Assembly: GCA_017883165.1 (NCBI GenBank)
Contig: JADGOC010000021.1
Location: forward strand, 1-37,552
Length of the DNA stretch: 37,552 nucleotides
Direction: 5' to 3'
Source of the DNA: Acidobacteriota bacterium
GTDB taxonomy: Bacteria; Acidobacteriota; Vicinamibacteria; Vicinamibacterales; CAVVIG01
The notes beneath the pieces are model-generated. The model was given only the letters and a program-made list of their open reading frames with translations. It was not told where the DNA came from and searched no databases. The stretch's first letter is position 1. Each line of letters opens with the position of its first letter. The position numbers and the translations under genes are program-made. Shown in pieces: positions 25,078 to 31,004 of this stretch.

Positions 25078-26346
25078 TCAACGGCCGTGAGCGCGCCGGG
25101 CGAGCGCCGTCGCGGCCACGCGGGCGCTCGACCACGCCCATTGGAAGTTGAAGCCGCCGATGCGGCCGTCCACGTCGAGAATCTCGCCCACCAGAAACAG
25201 CCCGGGGCAGACGCGCGATTCCATCGTCGCCGGATCGATTTCGGTGAGCGGGACGCCGCCCGCCGTCACCTCGGCGTAGTTATAGCCGCGGCTGCCGACG
25301 ACCGGGAGCGGCCACGCGACGAGCGCCTGCACGAGCCGGCGCCGTTCCTCGCGCGGGAAGTGCGCCAGCGCAGTGGCCGCGTCGATGTGCAGGCGCCGCA
25401 AGAGCGCCGCCGCGGCTGACGTGGGCACGAGCGTCGCCAGCCCGCTCTGCACGGAGGCTTTCGGCCGCTCCGCGGCGAGCGACGTCCACCGGCGCTCGAG
25501 ATCGTCGAACGTCAGCCCGGGGCAGAAGCTCGCCGTCAGCCGCGCGTCGTGCTCTTCGAGCGTCGCGCGGAGCCAGTGACGCGACATGTCGAGCGCCGCC
25601 GGTCCGCTGATGCCGAAGTGCGTCCACAAGAGCGCACCCCGAATCCTGGACGCGGCGCCGCCGTCCACCCAGAGCGTCAGCTCGACGTCGTGCGAGACGC
25701 CCGACAATTGGCCGTGCAGATCGTCGTCTTTCGAAAGGAGTAGGGGCGCCAGCCCCGGCGTCGTCGGCGTGATCGAGTGGCCGAGGCGCCGCGCGATCTC
25801 GAAGCCGGCGCCGTCACTGCCGGTCTTGGGCAGCGACAGGCCGCCGGTCGCGAGCACGACGGCGTCGGCGTCGTGTTCGCCGCGCGAGGTCGTGATGCGG
25901 AAGCGCTCGCCGGCGCGCGAGATGTCGAGCACGCGGTGATCGGCTCGAAGGTCGGCGCCGCTGGCGTCCGCCGCGCGGAGCAGCGCGTCGAGCACGTCGC
26001 GCGCACGGTGTGAATCGGGAAAGAGCTTGCCGTCCGCTTCCTCGCGCAGCCGCACGCCGAGCTCCTCGAAGAAGGTGATCGTGTCGGGCACGGGAAAGGC
26101 GCGAAGCACGCGGCGGATGATCGATCGTTTGCCGCCCCAGAAATCGCCGTCCGTGACCGACGCGTTCGTGACGTTGCAGCGCGATCCGCCGCTCACGAGG
26201 ATCTTCGCGCCCGGCTTCTTCGCGCCGTCCAGCAGGCGTACGGCTCGTGCCGGGTTCAGCCGTCGCGTGAAGATCGCGGTGGCCAGACCCGCGGCGCCGG
26301 CGCCGACGATCGCGGTGTCACAGGCGTGAGGAAGTGAAGGGCTCAG
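25078..26346 (-). CDS. NAD(P)/FAD-dependent oxidoreductase, HI0933/YhiN-like, with no canonical start codon
   Basis: The core region reads as a HI0933-type flavoprotein: SGGSRCNVTNA, FFEELGVRLREEADGKLFP, VLATGGLSLPKTGSDG, GFNFQWAWSS. The frame is homologous beyond the first GTG (26196). Upstream it encodes TAIVGAGAAGLATAIF, the FAD dinucleotide-binding motif (GAGAAG encoded about 26304-26287), and a KKPGAKIL segment. From the in-frame TGA at 26391-26389 to 26196 there is no ATG, GTG or TTG; only CTG at 26346-26344 could serve. The end given here uses that CTG (422 aa, normal family size); the GTG start gives 372 aa and loses FAD binding. Alternatives are a frameshift near the start or a non-functional copy. 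The gene heads the BlaI/M56 operon. Confidence 0.8.
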   Translation of the reverse strand: MSPSLPHACDTAIVGAGAAGLATAIFTRRLNPARAVRLLDGAKKPGAKILVSGGSRCNVTNASVTDGDFWGGKRSIIRRVLRAFPVPDTITFFEELGVRLREEADGKLFPDSHRARDVLDALLRAADASGADLRADHRVLDISRAGERFRITTSRGEHDADAVVLATGGLSLPKTGSDGAGFEIARRLGHSITPTTPGLAPLLLSKDDDLHGQLSGVSHDVELTLWVDGGAASRIRGALLWTHFGISGPAALDMSRHWLRATLEEHDARLTASFCPGLTFDDLERRWTSLAAERPKASVQSGLATLVPTSAAAALLRRLHIDAATALAHFPREERRRLVQALVAWPLPVVGSRGYNYAEVTAGGVPLTEIDPATMESRVCPGLFLVGEILDVDGRIGGFNFQWAWSSARVAATALARRAHGR

Positions 26347-26507
26347 GTCTACGATTGTATGCGCCTGACATTTTTCGGCGTGTCTGTTTCAGAACGGCAC
26401 ACAAGTGCACGCCGCTGCGTTGTCCTGATTTCGATGAAGGCCATTTTGATTGTGAGGTTTGCGGCGACTGGCTTGGCGGCGCGTTGTTTGTAGAGACTGC
26501 GTCAGCA

Positions 26508-26708
26508 ATGCAGCCAACAATGCGGCCGAACCCGACCGACAACCCCCAGCCCTGCCCGAAGTGCGGCAGCGCAAGAACGCAGATGGTCGGCCGCTCGCCG
26601 TCGCCGCCACTGGCGGCGTCGAACATGCCGCCCGTCGCGTACGTCCAATGTCAGACCTGCGGGTACATGTCCACCGTCCCGCAGCCGAAACGCCGCCCGT
26701 CGTACTAA
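26508..26708 (+). CDS. Small zinc-ribbon protein of unknown function
   Basis: The product is 66 aa from ATG at 26508. Two CxxC pairs, CPKC and CQTC, separated by about 30 residues, indicate a zinc ribbon. The same open frame extends upstream to GTG 26334 and contains a further Cys-rich piece (CEVCGDW). That part could be the true N-terminus, which would overlap the antisense flavoprotein, or a decayed fragment. The stop overlaps the convergent methyltransferase stop by 4 bases. Base composition before 26508 is visibly lower in GC than its neighbours. I do not recognise the family and no ribosome-binding site is evident. Confidence 0.5.
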   Translation: MQPTMRPNPTDNPQPCPKCGSARTQMVGRSPSPPLAASNMPPVAYVQCQTCGYMSTVPQPKRRPSY

Positions 26709-27514
26709 GCAGGCGAGACGCCGAGCACCGCCGTTGGTGGGTCGGCCGGTTCCCGATGGTAGACGACTCGCAGTCCGGCCGCCCGCACTTCCGTTTCAAA
26801 CTCGTTCCGCGTGAACAGATGGTGGTAGTGGAGCACCTTCCCTTTGGGGCCGTGGGCCTCGACGACATCGTGCTGCTCGAGGCGCCAATCGGAGCGCATG
26901 ATCACTGACGCTAGCCGCGCGAGCCGGACGCCGCGTTGCCGCTCGGCGGTCTCCGTCGCGTAGTAGGTCACGACGATCCGCCCGCCCGGTTTCAGTCGGC
27001 GGCGCGCGTGCTCTAGCGCGAGGACACGGCGTCCGGACCCCGGAATCACCGTGTACATCTGGTCCGAGAAGATCACGACATCGAACAGGCCGGGGAGCTC
27101 GACGCCATCCTCGATCGCGCCCTCGACGAGCGTGGCGGAAATTCCTCGCGCATCCAGGTGCCGCTGCGTGACCGACAACGGGCCGGCGAGGCAATCGAGC
27201 CCCACCACCTCATGGCCGGCCGCGGCGAGCGCCAGTACGTCGCGACCGGTGCCGGCGCCGACGATGAGGATACGATCGCCGGCGTTCAGAAAACGATCGT
27301 AGATGTCGCGCTCCCACCAGAAGAGGCCGCTGAGCGCGTCCTTGTCGCGCGCGCGGTAATGCTCGTACTCGAGCGCGGATCGCCGACGGAACTCCTCGGC
27401 CGTGAGCGACCCGACTGCAAAGTAGAGCAATCCCTTTGCCGCGCGCTCGGCCAGCGACGCCGCGCTGACGAACGCCGTATACGTCCAGACGCGCCACCGG
27501 GCCGTTTCATGCAT
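26705..27514 (-). CDS. Class I SAM-dependent methyltransferase
   Basis: The product is 269 aa from ATG at 27514; an ATG at 27510 follows in another frame. The methyltransferase fold is clear: motif I RILIVGAGTGRDVLALAAAG at about residues 81-100, an acidic residue after strand 2 (VVGLDCL), motif II/III FDVVIFSD, and LKPGGRIVVTYYA. An N-terminal helical extension of about 75 residues may recognise the substrate, which is unknown. TACAAT at 27531-27526 (minus) lies 11 bases upstream of the ATG, giving a leader of only a few bases. The gene is the last ordinary chromosomal gene before the tRNA-derived repeat array. Confidence 0.85.
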   Translation of the reverse strand: MHETARWRVWTYTAFVSAASLAERAAKGLLYFAVGSLTAEEFRRRSALEYEHYRARDKDALSGLFWWERDIYDRFLNAGDRILIVGAGTGRDVLALAAAGHEVVGLDCLAGPLSVTQRHLDARGISATLVEGAIEDGVELPGLFDVVIFSDQMYTVIPGSGRRVLALEHARRRLKPGGRIVVTYYATETAERQRGVRLARLASVIMRSDWRLEQHDVVEAHGPKGKVLHYHHLFTRNEFETEVRAAGLRVVYHREPADPPTAVLGVSPA

Positions 27515-27635
27515 GATGCCCAGTCATTGTAGTGACACCGACGGCGGATGGGACTCGACCCGCGCGCCAGCGGGCGTCTGAGAGCAGCACTTCCGGGCGA
27601 GTGACCGCGTGATGTAGCGTGTGTACATTAGAGGG

Positions 27636-27704
27636 TGGTGCGAAAGAGGGGATTCGAACCCCTGCGGTATTGCTACCGCCAGCCCCTCGAGCCGTCGAGA
27701 AAGG
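27636..27704 (-). repeat. tRNA-Leu(GAG) 3'-half repeat, copy 1
   Basis: Read on the minus strand, 27692-27636 is the 3' half of a class II tRNA: anticodon loop T(C)GAGGG, 3' anticodon stem GCTGG, variable arm GCGGTA-GCAA-TACCGC, T arm AGGGG-TTCGAAT-CCCCT, acceptor CTTTCGC, discriminator A, encoded CCA. The 5' half is absent. To the right, CCCCTCGA (27683-27690) and TCGAGAAAGG (27695-27704) form an imperfect inverted repeat around GCCG, like a tyrosine-recombinase core site centred on the anticodon loop. Its 5'-flank tail is the shortest and lacks the TTCGCAC pair seen in copies 2-5. The 300 bases from 27515 to 27814 hold no gene besides this repeat. Confidence 0.85.
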
Positions 27705-27814
27705 CTAGCACACCGATGCGCATCAGGTTGGGTGCCCTCGGAGCGCCAAGGTGCACTGATCGGAACTCGGCCAACTCCCGTCCATGTCAGACTAGGAAGA
27801 TGGAGAATCACATA

Positions 27815-28264
27815 ATGCGTTTTGCGTGTTTGCTGTTCGCGCTTTCTGTTTCGGCTCAGGCGCAGTCGGGCTCGGCGCCCACGAACTCGCCGCCACCAGA
27901 GTGTCTGGACTACGCGTCGAAACTCGACAGCTGCTCGCCCTACACCTGTACGTTCACGCATCCGATGACGGGCGACAAGCTGGAACGGAAGATCATCGGT
28001 TTGGCCGGCGGCAAGTGCGTGACGATCGAATCCATGCCTGGCAAGCACAAGATGCAGTGCGAGTACCCACCGGACATGCGCAAAGCGGTGGCCGCGTTCT
28101 TCAGGGAGACACAGGCCGCTGAGGCCGCTGGCAAGACCATCGGCGGCAAGGTCGCGATGGACGGGGACGGGAAGCCGAAGTCCACGACCACTGTCGAAGG
28201 GAAGCCCGTGGTGAATCCACTCCAGCAGGCCATCGAAGGCGGCGTCTGCAAGATCGGCGGGTAG
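27815..28264 (+). CDS. Periplasmic Cys-rich protein of unknown function
   Basis: The product is 149 aa from ATG at 27815, with GGAG at 27802-27805; ATG at 27800 would add five residues. Residues 1-19 are a signal peptide (MRFACLLFALSVSAQAQ). The mature part has five Cys near CLDYASKLDSCSPYTC, GGKCV and MQCEYPPDMRKAV, then a Gly/Lys-rich stretch and a Cys near the end. The pattern C-x-F-x-HP-x-TG and GKC-x-x-x-E-x-MP recurs in uncharacterised secreted proteins of other bacteria, but I cannot name a family. It is the first gene inside the repeat array and is in the same orientation as the M20 gene. Confidence 0.78.
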   Translation: MRFACLLFALSVSAQAQSGSAPTNSPPPECLDYASKLDSCSPYTCTFTHPMTGDKLERKIIGLAGGKCVTIESMPGKHKMQCEYPPDMRKAVAAFFRETQAAEAAGKTIGGKVAMDGDGKPKSTTTVEGKPVVNPLQQAIEGGVCKIGG

Positions 28265-28288
28265 GTTTCTGATCTATGACGGCTGCCC

Positions 28289-28294
28289 TAGAAT
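28289..28294 (+). promoter_or_regulatory. -10 element of the M20 peptidase gene (probably leaderless)
   Basis: TAGAAT is followed by exactly 7 bases and then the ATG at 28302. No ribosome-binding site is present. This fits the pattern of -10 hexamer plus 6-7 bases plus start codon seen for the NamZ-like and M16 genes. Confidence 0.45.
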
Positions 28295-28301
28295 GCTGCC
28301 C

Positions 28302-29702
28302 ATGCGAATTGCGAGATTGCTGGTACTGGCCGGGATGCTATCGGGCGCGGCGCTGGATGACGCCACAAGCCGGTTGAGCCGCGACATTTTCAAGGAACTG
28401 ATCGAGATCAACACCACGGACTCGGTGGGCAACACCACCACCGCCGCGAACGCGATGGCCAAGCGTCTGAAGGACGCCGGATTTCCGGCCGCGGACGTTC
28501 AGGTGCTGGGGCCGAACGACCGCAAGGGCAACATGGTGGCTCGCCTGCGGGGAACTGGGGCCAAGAAGCCCGTCCTGATCATCGGCCACCTCGACGTCGT
28601 CGAGGCGAAGCGCGAGGACTGGACCACCGATCCGTTTCAGTTCGTGGAGAAAGACGGCTACTTCTACGGCCGCGGCACACAAGACATGAAGGTGGACGAT
28701 GCGATTCTGGTGACCACCTTCATCCGCTTCAGACAGGAGGGGTACCGTCCTGACCGCGACTTGATTCTGGCGCTGACCGCGGACGAAGAGGGCGGCACGT
28801 CGAACGGCGTCGAGTGGCTGCTGAAGAATCACCGGGACCTCATCGACGCCGAGTTCGTGTTGAATGAGGATGCGGGCGGCGTCACCACCATGAAGGGCAA
28901 GCCGGTGAACGTGGATGTGGAAGCCAGCGAGAAACAGTACGCCGATTTCGAACTGACCGTGCTCAACCCGGGTGGGCACAGTTCCCTGCCCACTCCGGAT
29001 AATGCGATCTATCACCTCTCGGACGCGCTGTCGAGGCTGGAGCACACGCCGTTTCCGCTGGAGTTCAACGCCGTGACGCGCACGTACTTCGAACGACGCG
29101 CGCCGCTCGAAAACGAGCAGACCAAGGCCGACATGAACGCGATTCTTCAGACGCCTCCCGATGCCGCAGCGGTGGCGCGGCTGAGCAAGGAACCGCGCTA
29201 CAACTCGATGCTGCGTACCACGTGCGTGGCGACTCGCCTCAGCGCCGGCCATGCCAACAATGCGCTCCCGCAAACGGCGCAAGCGATTGTGAACTGCCGC
29301 ATCCTGCCGGGCCACTCGGCCGCGGAGACGCAGCAGGCGCTGGTCCGCATGTTCGCCGATCCGAAGGTTACGGTGCATTACCTCGGGGCAATCGGCGGCG
29401 CGGCTCAAGCGTCGGACTCGAAGGGCTTTCCCACCGTGCTGCCGCCGGCCGAAGTGATGCGCCCGCTGGAGCAAGTGGCGGCGGAGATGTGGCCGGGCGC
29501 GCCGGTGATTCCGGAAATGGAGACGGGCGCTTCGGACAGCGTCTACACCATGGCCGCAGGCATCCCGACTTACGGCTTCAACGGAGTGGGACTCGACCAG
29601 GACGACGTCCGGGCGCACGGCAAGGACGAGCGAGTGCGAGTCAGCGCGTACTACGACGGGGTCGAGTTCTGTTACCGGTTCCTGAAGGCAATGACCAAGT
29701 AG
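28302..29702 (+). CDS. M20/M25/M40 family metallopeptidase (secreted)
   Basis: The product is 466 aa from ATG at 28302; ATG at 28293 lies inside the -10 element and is less likely. A short signal peptide (to about residue 18) precedes the catalytic domain. Metal-site motifs are complete: GHLDVVE near residue 95 (metal ligand His, catalytic Asp), GRGTQDMK (bridging Asp), and TADEEGGTSNG (catalytic and ligand Glu). The lid domain contains GGHSSLPTPDNAIY and the C-terminus a second-site region with METGASDS and DERVRV. The enzyme probably trims small peptides or acylated amino acids in the envelope. It is cargo in the first interval of the tRNA-fragment array. Confidence 0.93.
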   Translation: MRIARLLVLAGMLSGAALDDATSRLSRDIFKELIEINTTDSVGNTTTAANAMAKRLKDAGFPAADVQVLGPNDRKGNMVARLRGTGAKKPVLIIGHLDVVEAKREDWTTDPFQFVEKDGYFYGRGTQDMKVDDAILVTTFIRFRQEGYRPDRDLILALTADEEGGTSNGVEWLLKNHRDLIDAEFVLNEDAGGVTTMKGKPVNVDVEASEKQYADFELTVLNPGGHSSLPTPDNAIYHLSDALSRLEHTPFPLEFNAVTRTYFERRAPLENEQTKADMNAILQTPPDAAAVARLSKEPRYNSMLRTTCVATRLSAGHANNALPQTAQAIVNCRILPGHSAAETQQALVRMFADPKVTVHYLGAIGGAAQASDSKGFPTVLPPAEVMRPLEQVAAEMWPGAPVIPEMETGASDSVYTMAAGIPTYGFNGVGLDQDDVRAHGKDERVRVSAYYDGVEFCYRFLKAMTK

Positions 29703-29768
29703 GATAGGCGTTCACGCCTGTTTGACTAGCCGTCCAGCGGATCGCGTTCTCCGGCCCTTCTGCGAGTC

Positions 29769-29860
29769 TGGTGCGGAAGAGGGATTCGAACCCCTACCTT
29801 ATTGCTACCGCCAGCCCCTCAAGCAGTCGAGAAAGGCGAGCAATTCGCACACATTCGCAC
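29769..29860 (-). repeat. tRNA-Leu(GAG) 3'-half repeat, copy 2 (decayed)
   Basis: The core 29824-29769 (minus) ends in the acceptor CTTCCGC-A-CCA. The T arm has lost one G (AGGGG/CCCT), and the variable arm no longer pairs fully (GCGGTA-GCAA-TAAGGT), so this copy is drifting. The tail keeps TCGAGAAAGGC and then has two TTCGCAC units at 29844-29850 and 29854-29860, 10 bp apart. Its left flank (from about 29741) resembles that of copy 4: TTCTCCGG-x-CCTTC and GAGTC before the CCA. The 303 bases from 29703 to 30005 contain no gene. Confidence 0.8.
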
Positions 29861-30005
29861 AGCCGGCGCGCGTCACGCTGGGTCCGGCCGCGCGCGGACC
29901 GGCCCTTCTATGGCTGGGCCGCTCATGGTAGGCTCGCCTTTCAACTCAGACGTCGCGATCTGACGCCGGTGTTCATACCAAGCGGTTGGTCCCAAGGAGG
30001 TCCAT

Positions 30006-30296
30006 GTGACGCTCACATTGCCAGGGCTCATCGTGTTGATCATTATCGCGGCGATCTGCGGCGCCGTCGGCAGGGCTCTGGCCGGCGGAGCGCGCGGCGG
30101 GCTCATTGTCTCCACCGCCATCGGGTTCATCGGCGCTCTGCTCGGACCATGGGTCGCGCGCCAGTTCCACCTCGCCGAACCCTTCGTCCTCCGCGTGAGC
30201 GGCTATTCGTTTCCCATCGTGTGGTCGATCATCGGTGGCGCCCTCTTCGTGGCGCTCCTTCACCTCCTCTCCGGGCGGAGAAGGATTTGGAGCTGA
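30006..30296 (+). CDS. GlsB/YeaQ/YmgE family membrane protein
   Basis: The product is 96 aa from GTG at 30006, with a strong ribosome-binding site AAGGAGG at 29993-29999. The family pattern is three short transmembrane segments: LIVLIIIAAICGAVGRALAGG, GLIVSTAIGFIGALLGPWVARQF, and a C-terminal helix IVWSIIGGALFVALLHLL. This group (transglycosylase-associated protein by annotation) is stress-inducible in several bacteria, and its biochemical role is unknown. It is slightly longer than the usual 80-90 aa. It is the first gene of a two-gene cassette, 27 bases before the YdhR-like gene. Confidence 0.88.
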   Translation: MTLTLPGLIVLIIIAAICGAVGRALAGGARGGLIVSTAIGFIGALLGPWVARQFHLAEPFVLRVSGYSFPIVWSIIGGALFVALLHLLSGRRRIWS

Positions 30297-30323
30297 CATC
30301 GCGTTGCTCAACAGGAGAACCGA

Positions 30324-30635
30324 ATGCCACAGCAAATACTGCAGGTGAATCTTAAGTTCAGCATCCCGCGCTCCGACTTGGCAGCAGCCTGGCTCGACGT
30401 GGCGAAACCCATTGCGGACTGTCCCGGTCTCCGCTGGAAGGTGTGGTTGATGAACGAGGCAGAAAACGAGGCTGGTGGTATCTACCTTTTCGAAAGCAAA
30501 GCGGCAGCGGAGTCTTATATGGCCGGGCCGATCGTCGCGGCGCTCAAGTCGAGCCCAGCCGTCAGCAACATCAGCGCAAAGTTATTCGATGTAATGGAAA
30601 AACACAGCGCGATTACCAGAGGCCCGCTGAAGTAG
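30324..30635 (+). CDS. YdhR-like ABM-fold protein (putative monooxygenase family)
   Basis: The product is 103 aa from ATG at 30324, with AGGAG at 30313-30317. The short alpha/beta pattern matches the YdhR family of dimeric ferredoxin-like (ABM) proteins: QVNLKFSIPRSDLAAAWLDVAKPIADCPGLRWKVWL, then GGIYLFESKAAAESYMAGP, and a final strand. The family is named from structure and enzymatic activity is largely untested. It shares the cassette with the GlsB gene. Its stop overlaps the start of a P-type ATPase fragment. Confidence 0.85.
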   Translation: MPQQILQVNLKFSIPRSDLAAAWLDVAKPIADCPGLRWKVWLMNEAENEAGGIYLFESKAAAESYMAGPIVAALKSSPAVSNISAKLFDVMEKHSAITRGPLK

Positions 30636-30733
30636 CCGACAAGCGGCTCATCGCCGCATTTCACGACCTGGGCGTTTTGGTGAAGATGCTCACCGGCGAC
30701 GCGCTGGCGGTCGCGAGCGAAATCGCGCGCTGA
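30635..30733 (+). pseudogene. Fragment of a P-type ATPase (TGD motif region)
   Basis: The plus-strand frame encodes ADKRLIAAFHDLGV and VKMLTGDALAVASEIAR, then stops at 30733. This is the hinge/P-domain region just before and including the TGD motif of P-type cation ATPases, most like plasma-membrane H+-ATPase (type III) sequences. Nothing before it (no DKTGT) or after it (no GDGVND) is present. The fragment starts immediately after the YdhR stop and ends 10 bases before tRNA fragment copy 3. It is a remnant left at a recombination junction. Confidence 0.65.
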
Positions 30734-30742
30734 ATTAAAAGA

Positions 30743-30910
30743 TGGTGCGGAAAAGGGGATTCGAACCCCTACGGTATTGCTACCGCCAGCCCCTCAGCTT
30801 TCGAGAGAGGCTAGCACACGTAAACGGACGTTGACTGTGTTGACGGCCCGTCTGCAGATGTGAGCGCGCGTGTGCGCCCGCCACGACTCTATTCGCACAT
30901 TTTTCGCACC
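30743..30910 (-). repeat. tRNA-Leu(GAG) 3'-half repeat, copy 3, with conserved tail
   Basis: The core 30798-30743 (minus) has the intact variable hairpin GCGGTA-GCAA-TACCGT and T arm AGGGG/CCCCT, and acceptor TTTCCGC-A-CCA; the anticodon loop has lost one base. The tail (30799-30910) continues with TCGAGAGAGGCTAGCACAC, a GTGTGCGCCCG block near 30870, then ACGACTCT and TTCGCAC at 30892-30898 and 30903-30909 (11 bp apart). Tail blocks are shared with copies 4 and 5. The rest of the 369 bases from 30636 to 31004 contains no gene other than the ATPase fragment and the M16 promoter. Confidence 0.85.
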
Positions 30911-30992
30911 CTCGGGCCGCGCTCTAGAATATCCACCAACCCGGACTGCCAGCCACACTTGGATCCCATTCCAATGACCCGAGCGCGTCCGA

Positions 30993-30998
30993 TAAGAT
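30993..30998 (+). promoter_or_regulatory. -10 element of the M16 peptidase gene (probably leaderless)
   Basis: TAAGAT is followed by 6 bases and then the ATG at 31005, with no ribosome-binding site. This places the transcription start at or next to the start codon. Confidence 0.4.
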
Positions 30999-31004
30999 GG
31001 ACGG

